This document shows, in pieces, positions 7,702 through 16,099 of a stretch of DNA of 24,057 nt. The stretch lies in contig JAEXGM010000056.1 of assembly GCA_023450835.1 (NCBI GenBank), forward strand, positions 1 through 24,057. Direction: 5' to 3'. Within the stretch, counting starts at the first letter, position 1, and the number at the start of each line of letters is the position of its first letter. A program made the translations under genes and the position numbers. This DNA is from Bacillota bacterium (lineage in GTDB: Bacteria > Bacillota > Clostridia > Lachnospirales > Lachnospiraceae). A model generated the notes under the pieces. That model worked only from the letters and a program-made list of their open reading frames with translations, was not told the DNA's origin and did no database searches.

Positions 7702-7735
7702 TGCCGGCATTTAATGTGCCAGCACCTGTTTTTAC
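7702..7735 (+). terminator. Imperfect hairpin with T-run
   Basis: TGCCGGCAT (7702-7710) pairs imperfectly with ATGTGCCAGCA (7714-7724), needing one mismatch and a two-base bulge, and a TTTTT run follows at about 7729-7733. It may be a degraded second terminator for the upstream unit. Confidence 0.3.
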
Positions 7736-7758
7736 TGTATATTAATAGATATTACGTA

Positions 7759-7767
7759 TGCTATACT
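7759..7767 (+). promoter_or_regulatory. Extended -10 promoter for P-loop ATPase
   Basis: TGCTATACT is a TGn-extended -10 box, which can work without a good -35, and none is seen. It lies 42 bases before the chosen ATG at 7810. Confidence 0.4.
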
Positions 7768-7809
7768 CATAAGTGAAAGAAAGAATTGGATATCGGGGGG
7801 ATGGTAGTA

Positions 7810-8334
7810 ATGAATATATCTGAATATAACCGTATAATTATTGTCGGCAATAACGGCAGCGGAAAAAGTTTCTTATCCAAAGAATTGGCTGTTATCACGG
7901 GTTTGCCGCTCATTCATCTTGACGTCTTATTTTGGCGCCCAAACTGGGAAAAGCCCTCGAAAGATGAATGGGTAAAGAAGCAGCAAGAACTTACCTCAGA
8001 GGAAAAATGGATTATTGACGGCAACCATTCAGACACAATGGAACTGCGTTTTCAATCGGCCGACCTTATTATATTACTGGACATAAACCGTTTTATATGC
8101 TTGTTCAGTGTGTTCAAAAGAAATACAAAAAAACGTTCTGACATGCCTTCCTATCTGAAAGAAAGATTGGATATGGAATATCTCCATTTTCTAAAGGGGG
8201 TATGGAATTTTTCTAAAACACGCAGGCTTGCTATACTGGAATTACATAAGAAATATCCGGACAAACCCTTCTTCGTTATCAGCAGCAGAAAAAAAATGAA
8301 TAACCTGTTAAATCAATGGCGGGGCTCTTGTTAA
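7810..8334 (+). CDS. FlaR-like P-loop ATPase/kinase (adenylate-kinase fold)
   Basis: A 174-residue P-loop NTPase related to proteins annotated as FlaR or 'DNA topology modulation protein'. Walker A is GNNGSGKS at residues 13-20. LPLIHLDVLFWRPNW and WIIDGNHSDTMELR are the characteristic following motifs, and ADLIILLDINR is the Walker-B-like strand. A C-terminal FFVISSRKKMNNLL helix is also typical. The ATG at 7810 is preferred over in-frame ATGs at 7786 and 7801 because GGGGGG ends nine bases before it. It appears monocistronic. The family's substrate is uncertain and the name FlaR does not establish a DNA role. Confidence 0.8.
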   Translation: MNISEYNRIIIVGNNGSGKSFLSKELAVITGLPLIHLDVLFWRPNWEKPSKDEWVKKQQELTSEEKWIIDGNHSDTMELRFQSADLIILLDINRFICLFSVFKRNTKKRSDMPSYLKERLDMEYLHFLKGVWNFSKTRRLAILELHKKYPDKPFFVISSRKKMNNLLNQWRGSC

Positions 8335-8371
8335 AATTTGAATTTACAGGCAGCAATAATGAACAATAATT

Positions 8372-8414
8372 AGTCAATTATAACCTTGACGTTAAGGTTA
8401 TAGTTGACTATAAT
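8372..8414 (+). promoter_or_regulatory. MerR-type promoter within a long palindrome
   Basis: AGTCAATTATAACCTT (8372-8387) and AAGGTTATAGTTGACT (8394-8409) are inverted repeats with one mismatch around GACGTT. TTGACG (8386-8391) and TATAAT (8409-8414), 17 bases apart, form the promoter, so the operator covers both boxes. MerR sites classically lie between such boxes. Autoregulation by the next gene is inferred. Confidence 0.75.
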
Positions 8415-8434
8415 TTTTCATTGGAGGTGGTGAT

Positions 8435-8836
8435 ATGGAAAAGAAATATTATCGGATTGAAGAAGTTGCAGGACAGACCGGCCTGACAAAACGCGCAATC
8501 CGGTATTACGAGGACATCGAATTAATTAAGCCCGTCAGAACGGAATCGCAATATCGGTTATATTCCGAAGAGGACATAGAAAAAATATCCCGTATTAAAT
8601 CCTATAAAGACAGTCTGGGGTTCAGTTTGAACGAAGTAAAAGATGTCTTTGATCTGGAATTGATAATCAAGAGTATTTTTGCCGGAGAAAATCAAAATAA
8701 AGAGGTAATAGGAACTTCTATTACGGCTATAGAAAATCAAATTCACCTGATTGAAAAAAAAGAGGAAACTCTGCAAAAGGTGAAAAAAAGGTATCTGGAA
8801 ATTATGAGTGACCTTAAAAGTAAGCATGACGCATAA
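8435..8836 (+). CDS. MerR-family transcriptional regulator
   Basis: A 133-residue regulator. The N-terminal HTH reads YYRIEEVAGQTGLTKRAIR, followed by the YYEDIELIKPVR and YRLYSEEDIEKI wing elements found in MerR proteins. Residues about 75-130 form the long dimerisation coiled coil (IENQIHLIEKKEETLQKVKK). No metal-binding cysteines are present, so an organic ligand, as in BmrR/TipA-type proteins, is more likely than a metal; however, there is no separate drug-binding domain. GGAGG lies seven bases upstream of the ATG. The MFS pump begins 30 bases after its stop, so it probably controls efflux. Confidence 0.92.
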   Translation: MEKKYYRIEEVAGQTGLTKRAIRYYEDIELIKPVRTESQYRLYSEEDIEKISRIKSYKDSLGFSLNEVKDVFDLELIIKSIFAGENQNKEVIGTSITAIENQIHLIEKKEETLQKVKKRYLEIMSDLKSKHDA

Positions 8837-8866
8837 TATTTTATCAGAAGAAGGAATGAAAATTAT

Positions 8867-10315
8867 ATGAAACAAGACAAATATAAATGGATAGCGCTGT
8901 CCTGCACTTCTATCGGTGCATTATTTTCCGTGTTAAGCGGAAGCACCTTAATGATTGCGCTTCCTGTTATTATGAAGGATTTAAATGCCGGAATGGCTGT
9001 TGTTACCTGGGTTTTAATGGGCTATATGCTGGCCCTGACGATTCTGGTTCCCGCAATCGGAAGAATCGCCGATATCGTTGGAAGAAAGAAGCTCTATGTC
9101 AGCGGCTTCGCCATTTTTACTCTGGCCTCCCTTCTATGTGCCATTTCCCAGAACGGTATGCAGCTTTTAATATACCGTTTAATCCAGTCCGTAGGAGCTT
9201 CTCTAATGGTAGCCAACAGTACCGCTATTGTAGCGGATGCCTTTCCCAAAAACGAGCTTGGGAAAGCAATGGGAATTAACAGCATGATTATCAGTATAGC
9301 TTCCATCGTTGGCCCGGTACTTGGAGGATTTCTCATCACCATCGGTTGGAGAAGTATTTTCTATATTAATATTCCTATCGGTATCGCCGGAACGCTCTGG
9401 GCAGCCTTTCAGCTAAAGGAAGGTATCATCGAAAAGAAAAAGCAGAAATTTGATATTTGGGGGACGATTACTTTCTCAACAGGAATGCTGGCCTTACTGA
9501 TTGCCCTTTCCATCGGAGGATTTACCGGCTGGTTTAACGTATCGGTCATCGGGCTCATCCTATTATCTGCTCTTCTTCTGTATCTGTTTATCCGCATTGA
9601 AAATAAATGCGAAGAACCCATGCTGGACCTGCGTTTATTAAAGACCCGTGTTTTGGCCTTTGCTTATGCAAGCAATCTGCTGAACGGTATCGCAAGAGGT
9701 GCCGTCACCTTTCTTTTGATTTTTTTCTTTCAGGGCATTAAGGGAATAGACCCGATTCAAGCCGGAATCTTACTGGCTCCCTTCGCTATATCCATGATGG
9801 TAATATCACCAATCAGCGGCTATCTGTGTGACAAATACGGTGCCAGAGTATTAAGCTCTGCCGGGCTGTTAATTTCTGCAACGGGATTGTTTGGAATGAT
9901 GTTCATCAGCGAAAACACTTCTATTATCGAATTGACGGTTTGGATGCTGATTATGGGCCTGGGCTCCGGTATGTTCTTTTCACCGAATACCTCGGCAATT
10001 ATGAGCATTGTTCCTGCCGATAAAAGAGGCATTGCCGCAGGAGTAAGAACTATGGCAACCAATGCCGGCAACGTACTCAGTATCGCCATATCCATGGCAA
10101 TTATATCCTCCAGCATCTCTCCGGAAGCAATGCAGGCTTTATTTATCGGAACACAGGTGGGGTCCAAGGGAATAGCTATCGGACAATTTATTACCGGACT
10201 CAGAATAGCTTTTACAATCTCTTTCCTGTTCAGTATCATCGCAGCGGTAATTTCTTATATGCGCGGTGCAAAACCGGAATGGGAGGAAGAAGAGATGGAA
10301 TTGGAAACTAATTAA
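8867..10315 (+). CDS. DHA2-type MFS multidrug efflux transporter
   Basis: A 482-residue membrane protein of the EmrB/QacA class, expected to have 14 transmembrane segments and to export drugs or other organic compounds in exchange for protons. The first segment starts near residue 8 (WIALSCTSIGALFSVLSGST). Motif A is visible as GRIADIVGRKK near residue 65, and antiporter motif C as IASIVGPVLGGF near residue 145. The protein ends in a short acidic tail (EWEEEEMELETN). AAGGA lies 11 bases before the ATG. It forms an operon with the MerR gene upstream and is closed by a very strong hairpin downstream. The transported compound cannot be predicted. Confidence 0.92.
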   Translation: MKQDKYKWIALSCTSIGALFSVLSGSTLMIALPVIMKDLNAGMAVVTWVLMGYMLALTILVPAIGRIADIVGRKKLYVSGFAIFTLASLLCAISQNGMQLLIYRLIQSVGASLMVANSTAIVADAFPKNELGKAMGINSMIISIASIVGPVLGGFLITIGWRSIFYINIPIGIAGTLWAAFQLKEGIIEKKKQKFDIWGTITFSTGMLALLIALSIGGFTGWFNVSVIGLILLSALLLYLFIRIENKCEEPMLDLRLLKTRVLAFAYASNLLNGIARGAVTFLLIFFFQGIKGIDPIQAGILLAPFAISMMVISPISGYLCDKYGARVLSSAGLLISATGLFGMMFISENTSIIELTVWMLIMGLGSGMFFSPNTSAIMSIVPADKRGIAAGVRTMATNAGNVLSIAISMAIISSSISPEAMQALFIGTQVGSKGIAIGQFITGLRIAFTISFLFSIIAAVISYMRGAKPEWEEEEMELETN

Positions 10316-10351
10316 TTATTAATATATTTCGTAAGCAATAAAATAAAGAAT

Positions 10352-10404
10352 ACAGAAGAGCCGGGCAAGAACTCTCATATAATGTTCTTGCCCGGCTCTT
10401 CTGT
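10352..10404. terminator. 21-bp perfect hairpin, bidirectional terminator
   Basis: Positions 10352-10372 (starting ACAGAAGAGCCGGG) pair without mismatch with 10384-10404 around an 11-base loop. No T-run follows on either strand. It lies between the MFS gene and the convergent FAD oxidoreductase and probably stops both transcripts. Confidence 0.75.
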
Positions 10405-10430
10405 CAGGACTGTTTGAACCCCGTCTGAAA

Positions 10431-11762
10431 TTATTCAAAATAAGCTCCATTTTTAAGAAGGATATCTCTAAGGTTACCAACATCGATATCACGCACATCC
10501 GATGTATTGCAGGCCAGCCGAGCTGCCGTACCGGCGGCCTGCCCGGTTACCAGACACACCGGCATGACCCGTACACTGCCCTGTACTATGTGCTCACAGG
10601 CAATACTTCTTCCTGCCACCAACAGATTCTTAATATCTTTTGGAATTAAGCTTCGATAGGGGATGCCATGGGATTCTCCGTCGGAATAAGAATTCCACTC
10701 TTCTTCTCCGTTACTTTCCCCCTTCATAATTCTCTCCCTTCCTTCCAGCGAATGATGAACATCCAAAAAATAGCTGTTACGTCCTATCTCATCCGGGAAG
10801 GAACGGCGTTCCATATAATCGTTAAAAGTAATCTTATATTCACCGATAATTCTTCTGGATTCCCTGATTCCCATAGAGGGAGCCGTAGCAATCAGATAGG
10901 AGGCCCCATAAGTCTCCGGAAGATATTCCTTCAGACCCTGATGGAACTGGTAAGCCAACTGCCGGCCCCTCATCAGGGCTTCTGAGACACTAAAAGGGTC
11001 CGTCGGGTCCACCTTCCATAAATGTCCTGCATTGAACCCTACCGTTCCCGGTCCGATCTGCGAATTGCAGCAGTGGGGGTCCATGACCAGAGGATATTTA
11101 TCCGATTTTGCAATATCATAGACTGCGCAATCAGGATTCTTCATATGGAGAAAAGGGGAATTACGGTAATGGTAATCATCTACATTCGTAATCACAAAAC
11201 AATGCGTGGAAGGCTGAACCTCATGGTTTTTATCCTCTCCGAATTCAAAAGGCAGCCCTGCCAGAGCCACAATATCGGCATCACCGGTGCAATCGATATA
11301 GATTTTACCGTGAAATGCCGTAAGCCCTGCTTTATTGGCTGCCACGATATACTCTATTTTCTGCATTTCATTTACGGCCGATACCACCTGTGTATTAAAT
11401 AAGACCCTTACTCCAGCCTCAAGAACCATTTCATCATAGACCCTTTTTAATGCCTCTGGATCAATGGGTACCCAATCCAGGTCCTCTTCTTTTACATGTT
11501 TCATGCCGGCTTTCGCTTTTTCAAATACTTCCAGAGCAATGCCCCGGTAGATAATCTTCCTTCTGTCTGAAAACGGACACCAGGCCGGCACCAGGCCATT
11601 GGTTCCCATTCCTCCAAGAGACCCGGTTGTTTCCAACAGTAATACGCCGGCTCCTTCTCTTGCAGCCGCAATGGCAGCGGCACAGCCTGCCGGTCCTCCG
11701 CCTACTACAATGACATCATATTGATTGTTTAAAGGGATGTCTTTTAAAAACTGGATATTCAC
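10431..11762 (-). CDS. FAD-dependent oxidoreductase (FAD_oxidored family)
   Basis: A 443-residue flavoprotein with the dinucleotide fold YDVIVVGGGPAG at residues 15-26 (Gly21, Gly23, Gly26) and a second strand ending LLLE. IYIDCTGDADIVALAG (about residue 155) and IPYRSLIPKDIKNLLVAGR with GQAAGTAARL near the C-terminus are the conserved FAD-contacting segments of this family (PF12831 type). The start codon is GTG, supported by AAAAGGAGG seven bases upstream. It is the last gene after the sugar ABC transporter, which suggests oxidation or reduction of the imported compound. Its closest relative here is the larger enzyme at 22111. The reaction is unknown; members are often mislabelled. Confidence 0.85.
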   Translation of the reverse strand: MNIQFLKDIPLNNQYDVIVVGGGPAGCAAAIAAAREGAGVLLLETTGSLGGMGTNGLVPAWCPFSDRRKIIYRGIALEVFEKAKAGMKHVKEEDLDWVPIDPEALKRVYDEMVLEAGVRVLFNTQVVSAVNEMQKIEYIVAANKAGLTAFHGKIYIDCTGDADIVALAGLPFEFGEDKNHEVQPSTHCFVITNVDDYHYRNSPFLHMKNPDCAVYDIAKSDKYPLVMDPHCCNSQIGPGTVGFNAGHLWKVDPTDPFSVSEALMRGRQLAYQFHQGLKEYLPETYGASYLIATAPSMGIRESRRIIGEYKITFNDYMERRSFPDEIGRNSYFLDVHHSLEGRERIMKGESNGEEEWNSYSDGESHGIPYRSLIPKDIKNLLVAGRSIACEHIVQGSVRVMPVCLVTGQAAGTAARLACNTSDVRDIDVGNLRDILLKNGAYFE

Positions 11763-11797
11763 TTTACTTCCTCCTTTTACCTCCCGGTAAATCAGCC

Positions 11798-11845
11798 TAA
11801 GGGATGATACAAACTACTGTCTTTCGCATTTTGCATCATCCCTTA
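11798..11845 (-). terminator. Hairpin between binding-protein and FAD genes
   Basis: TAAGGGATGAT (11798-11808) pairs with ATCATCCCTTA (11835-11845), extended by CAAA/TTTG after one mismatch. No T-run follows on the minus strand. It may partly terminate or protect the 3' end of the binding-protein message, giving it higher levels than the distal FAD gene. Confidence 0.5.
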
Positions 11846-11893
11846 TAGCTTTATATCAATGAATCTCTCATAAAATCACATCACAAAGGTTTC

Positions 11894-13510
11894 CTATTTA
11901 TAACCGAATTCTTCGCAATGAGCAATCCACTGCTCTTTATAACCATCCTGGATTTTCTTAAGGCCTGCCACATCCGCTTGTTTCAGGAATTCGTTGATGG
12001 ATGTTTCCACGTCATCAACAAACCCCGCCTGAATCGGAGTCAGGTATTGTGCGATAACAGAACTTAAATTTGCTCTTTCAATTTCATAAGATGAATAATC
12101 CTCCACGAAACCTGTACTAAGAGCCTTTCCCTGCCATTTTGTTTTTGCCGAAGCCGCATCGTAAGAATCAATCATATCTTTATAGGCTGTATCGCCGCTT
12201 GGCTTCATCTCTTTCTTAAATACATGGTTTCTTAAATCCCAGGTATTCATATTCTCATAACTAAAGCCTGAATCCTTGATTTCTTCATAGTACTGGCCGT
12301 CAACAAGGTTCCAGTGCTTACCCTGTATACCATATTGGACAAGATCATTTGCAGTCTCATCTGTCATCAGGAAATCAAGAGCAATTAAAGCTCTTTCAGG
12401 ATTCTTTGAGTTAATGGGTATAACCGTTGAATTAGCCAAAGGAGAGGCAGCGGCAAGGGTATTGTTTTCAACGCCGTATGTTACATATCCAATCTCCCAG
12501 TCAGGATGTTTCTCTTTGGCCGTATTATAGGAACCAATCCATTTGTCCTGATTCATACCGCTGACAGATGCTACAATAAGTCCTTCATCAAAATCATCTT
12601 CCTGTGTCTTAGACAGGGAACTTCTTGACCAGAAGCCCATATCCGCCCATTTCTTAAGCAGTTTCATATCCTCCACAAAGTCTGAGGATCTCCAGTAATC
12701 ATTTACCTGTGCAGGAGTCTCATAATCAGCAGTAAGACCATAGTTTGCCATACCCCAGCCATATTTTAAAGCAAAGACCGAAGGCATATAAAATGCATTC
12801 ATATAATTGTTTGATATGGTAATAGGTGAGAGAAGCCCCTGGTCCGGATCATTTTTCTGAATGCCGCTTATATATGCTTCAAAATTCTCTATGGTGTTAG
12901 GAACCGGAAGATCATATTTCTTTCTTAAATCTTCACGGTATCTGATACCGGAGGCAGTATAAGTTTTTTGGTCTGCCGGAACACAGTAAAGAGCACCATT
13001 AACCTTGCACATATCATAAATGCTCTGGTCAATTAAATCATACAAGTTTGGCGCATACTCTTTCAGCATGTCATCAAGTGCATAGAATGCGCCTGTTTGA
13101 GCCATTGTACTATAATTGGTCCAGTCGGCCGCATACATTAAGTCACACTGCTCGCCGGAAGAAAGAACCAGATTATACTTCTTGGCCCAATCGGTCCAGG
13201 TAGTAAATCTGAACTCGATGGTGGTATTGATTTTTTCAGATAAATATTTGTTTAACTCATCCACTACCGCCTTATAATCTTTTCCCGGATCTCCTACCAG
13301 GTAGAATACCAAATTCACAGATTCGGAAAGGTCATATCTTTCCTTTGGATCATTGGATGCGGGATTTTTGGTAACTTCCGCCTCCTGCTGTTTGTCATCT
13401 GCCGCGGCGCTAGGTGTACCGTCCGCTTCTTTTGTTGTGGCTTTTGACCCGCAGGCAGCCAAAGACAGAACCATGCAAAGCACCAACACAATACTGATGA
13501 TTTTTTTCAT
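11894..13510 (-). CDS. Sugar ABC transporter substrate-binding lipoprotein
   Basis: A 538-residue extracellular solute-binding protein of the LplA/CUT1 type. A lipoprotein signal peptide (MKKIISIVLVLCMVLSLAACG) places the lipidated cysteine at position 20 in the LAAC lipobox, after which comes a Thr/Ala/Glu-rich linker. The mature part, beginning near SVNLVFYLVGDPG, has the large two-lobe size usual for oligosaccharide binders in this group. GGGAGG lies eight bases before the ATG. The 59-base gap ahead of it holds a small GCAC/GTGC stem-loop and AT-rich sequence that might contain an extra promoter. It follows the two permease genes. The ligand is not predictable; a plant-derived oligosaccharide or glycoside is a guess. 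Confidence 0.92.
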   Translation of the reverse strand: MKKIISIVLVLCMVLSLAACGSKATTKEADGTPSAAADDKQQEAEVTKNPASNDPKERYDLSESVNLVFYLVGDPGKDYKAVVDELNKYLSEKINTTIEFRFTTWTDWAKKYNLVLSSGEQCDLMYAADWTNYSTMAQTGAFYALDDMLKEYAPNLYDLIDQSIYDMCKVNGALYCVPADQKTYTASGIRYREDLRKKYDLPVPNTIENFEAYISGIQKNDPDQGLLSPITISNNYMNAFYMPSVFALKYGWGMANYGLTADYETPAQVNDYWRSSDFVEDMKLLKKWADMGFWSRSSLSKTQEDDFDEGLIVASVSGMNQDKWIGSYNTAKEKHPDWEIGYVTYGVENNTLAAASPLANSTVIPINSKNPERALIALDFLMTDETANDLVQYGIQGKHWNLVDGQYYEEIKDSGFSYENMNTWDLRNHVFKKEMKPSGDTAYKDMIDSYDAASAKTKWQGKALSTGFVEDYSSYEIERANLSSVIAQYLTPIQAGFVDDVETSINEFLKQADVAGLKKIQDGYKEQWIAHCEEFGYK

Positions 13511-13569
13511 TTTTGTTTCCTCCCATAATATAAAATATAATTTATATTTAGCACTAAATGTGCAAAATA

Positions 13570-14490
13570 TCAGCCCTTTACCGCTCCCACCGTTATTCCG
13601 GAGACAAAGTATTTTTGCAGGAACGGATATAACAGGATAATTGGCCCTGTTGCAATAATCGTCATAGCCAGTTTTGTTGATTCCGTAGGGACCTCAAGGA
13701 CGACTCCTGAGGTAAGTGCCAGATCCTTTATAGCCTGTGCCCTGTTGAGCAGGTTATAAAGATAAAATTGCAGCATGTATTTTGATGTATCATTGATGAA
13801 CAAGGAAGAACTCAGCCAGTTATTCCAATACCCGAGAGCCAAAAATAATCCAATGGTGGCAAGGGCCGGTCCCAGTACCGGAAGCACTATTTTCCCAAAG
13901 ATGGTAATATGCCCTGCCCCGTCAATCTTGGCCGCTTCCGTTATCTCATCCGGAACGGAGCCCTTAATAAATGTTCTCATCAGAATGATATTATAAGAAG
14001 AAAGAACACCCGGCAGCCACAAAGCTGTTAAAGTTCCGTGGAGATGCAATATCTTTGAAATGGTTATGTACCAGGGAATTAAGCCGCCTCCGAAGATAGT
14101 GGTAAAATAAATAATAAATGAAATCCTGTTCCTGTATTTGAATTCTTTTCTTGATAATATATAGGCTGTTATGGTAGTCAGTAATAATCCTACCCCGGTA
14201 CCCATGGCGGTAACAAAGATTGTTACTTTATATGCGTTTAGTATGTCCTTGGGATTCTCCAGAATTAATTTGTATGCATCCCAGGAAAACTTTTTTGGTA
14301 ATAAGCTGTACCCCTTATGAAGTATGATACTGTTTTCCGTCAGTGATCCTGACAATATTAATATAAATGGCAAAATACATATGACTGCAAGCAATATCAG
14401 AAATGTATACGCTATCATATCAAATGAGACGGTATAACCTGATTTTTTAATCTTTCCTGCATTTTTTGTCCTGTTCATTTTCATCCCCAC
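13570..14490 (-). CDS. Sugar ABC transporter permease, LplC-type
   Basis: A 306-residue CUT1-family inner-membrane permease with six predicted membrane segments, beginning with DMIAYTFLILLAVICILPFI. The EAA loop that contacts the ATPase is ITEAAKIDGAGHITIF followed by GKIVLPVLGP. The C-terminus, YFVSGITVGAVKG, is the standard ending of this subfamily. The open frame starts at GTG 14490, with AAAGG ten bases upstream; ATG 14484 is an alternative that would be 16 bases from it. It pairs with the permease gene 59 bases upstream. No ATP-binding subunit is in the window; CUT1 systems often share one (MsmK/MsiK type). Confidence 0.92.
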   Translation of the reverse strand: MGMKMNRTKNAGKIKKSGYTVSFDMIAYTFLILLAVICILPFILILSGSLTENSIILHKGYSLLPKKFSWDAYKLILENPKDILNAYKVTIFVTAMGTGVGLLLTTITAYILSRKEFKYRNRISFIIYFTTIFGGGLIPWYITISKILHLHGTLTALWLPGVLSSYNIILMRTFIKGSVPDEITEAAKIDGAGHITIFGKIVLPVLGPALATIGLFLALGYWNNWLSSSLFINDTSKYMLQFYLYNLLNRAQAIKDLALTSGVVLEVPTESTKLAMTIIATGPIILLYPFLQKYFVSGITVGAVKG

Positions 14491-14549
14491 TGCATATTAT
14501 CCTTTCTTTTTTCATTTTCCATTGAGCCTCGATATATTGTTCATTCCGA

Positions 14550-16052
14550 TTAGAATAATGCATAGTCTTCATTTTTGCGTTTTACAAGGTAGTTTGTTAA
14601 CAGGATAATGATAAAGCCAAAGATTGACTGGAACAGACCTGCTGCCGTACCCAAACCGTTATTTAAAGGATTTGTCATGGTAAGCCGGTATACATAGGTA
14701 TCAAAAATATCCGTCGTATTATATAGCAGTCCGTTATTACCTACAATCTGATAGAAAAGATCAAACTGACCGCGCATAATGTTACCTAAGGAAAACAATA
14801 CCAGTATGATGAAGGTAGTTTTTAAGAGCGGCAGCGTAATATACCGGATCTGCTGAAATATATTCGCACCGTCAACTTCAGCCGCTTCATAATAGGTTTT
14901 ATCGATTCCCAGTATAGCCGCAAGATAAACAACGGAACCGTATCCTACCCCTTTCCACAATTCAAAAAATACAATGATAAACGGCCAATACCCCGGGGTA
15001 TTATAAAAGTCAATCCGACTCAGGCCAATAGAGGTCAGGAAAGTATTGACCGCACCCGTTTCATAGGTAAGTGCATTATAGACAATAACGTTCAATAATA
15101 CATAGGACACGAAGTGAGGCATAAAAATCAGGGTCTGGCTTATTCTCTTGAACCATTTACAGGTAATCTGGCTGATTAAGATTGCTATGAATATCTTGAA
15201 GATATGTCCCAATATAATAAATACAAGGTTGTAAAGCACCGTATTTTTCACTAACTTAAGCAAATCCGCTTTCCATATGTATTCAAAGTTGTCAAACATC
15301 ACAAAGGGACTGGTCCATAATCCATCACGGAAATTAAACTTTTCAAAGGCAAAATAGATTCCTGCCATGGGAAGATAACTGTTTACTACAAAGAACAGGA
15401 TTGTCGGCAGCAATAATACAAATAATACCCAGTTTTTTCTCAGCTCCCGGAAGAATCCCGGTTCCTTATAGAACCTTCTCTCCGGCGCTTCCATTAACTT
15501 TATTACCACGAACCCTGCAATTGAAATGACAATGACAAGGTATAGGAAAAAGGAATGGGAAAAGCTGTTCACCAGGCCTAATACCCTATTGGAATAGATA
15601 CCGAATAGAATCACGGAAAGGCTTAATATGATATTAAAAACCATTGCATATTGTCCGATTTCATAGATTTTAATGTTATTCTTACCACTGATACAATTCT
15701 GCGCCTTTATCAGATAAAAAATATTTACTCCCACCGTTACAACCGTAACAGCAAACAAGGCCATTGCAAAAGCTCCCTGTGCTCCTAATCCGCTTTTATG
15801 GACGAAAGACAGTATATTAAACGTGCTGTAGCTTGTGCTTAATCCTTTTCCCTGCATATCCAGCTTCAGAACCTCCTGAAGCTGAGCCGTATCTCTTATT
15901 TTTATTGATTTCATCAAAATAAAGAGCAGTGTTGTGATCAGTGATGCCGCCGAGGATATCCAAATACCCAGTTTTTTTCCGCTATAAAGCCTCTCCATGC
16001 AGCTAGCACCGCCATATTTTGCCGTGACACTTTTTTCAACCACTTTTTCCAT
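14550..16052 (-). CDS. LplB-type sugar permease with four-TM N-terminal extension
   Basis: A 500-residue permease. Residues about 199-500 are a complete LplB-type permease: FFRELRKNWVLFVLLLPTI start, EAA loop YYEAAEVDGANIFQQI near 388, and YLVKRKNEDYALF end. Before it come roughly 198 extra residues with four hydrophobic segments at about 29-47, 94-115, 136-153 and 168-186. Normal members are about 300-320 residues, so this looks like a fusion with a small membrane domain of unknown role. The open frame runs to ATG 16103, overlapping the regulator's stop, but ATG 16052 has GGAGG at seven bases and is preferred. Co-transcribed with the sensor gene upstream and the LplC-type gene downstream. 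Confidence 0.88.
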   Translation of the reverse strand: MEKVVEKSVTAKYGGASCMERLYSGKKLGIWISSAASLITTLLFILMKSIKIRDTAQLQEVLKLDMQGKGLSTSYSTFNILSFVHKSGLGAQGAFAMALFAVTVVTVGVNIFYLIKAQNCISGKNNIKIYEIGQYAMVFNIILSLSVILFGIYSNRVLGLVNSFSHSFFLYLVIVISIAGFVVIKLMEAPERRFYKEPGFFRELRKNWVLFVLLLPTILFFVVNSYLPMAGIYFAFEKFNFRDGLWTSPFVMFDNFEYIWKADLLKLVKNTVLYNLVFIILGHIFKIFIAILISQITCKWFKRISQTLIFMPHFVSYVLLNVIVYNALTYETGAVNTFLTSIGLSRIDFYNTPGYWPFIIVFFELWKGVGYGSVVYLAAILGIDKTYYEAAEVDGANIFQQIRYITLPLLKTTFIILVLFSLGNIMRGQFDLFYQIVGNNGLLYNTTDIFDTYVYRLTMTNPLNNGLGTAAGLFQSIFGFIIILLTNYLVKRKNEDYALF

Positions 16053-16099
16053 CAATATGCCTCCGTTATTATGTAATAAATTTACACTCTTTAACCATT

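Noticed and set aside
8867..8899. MerR and MFS pump as a metal resistance pair
   Set aside because: The regulator lacks metal-binding cysteines and the pump is of the drug-exporting 14-TM class.
9820..10239. 139-codon minus-strand frame
   Set aside because: It mirrors the MFS gene, where hydrophobic codons produce long antisense frames.
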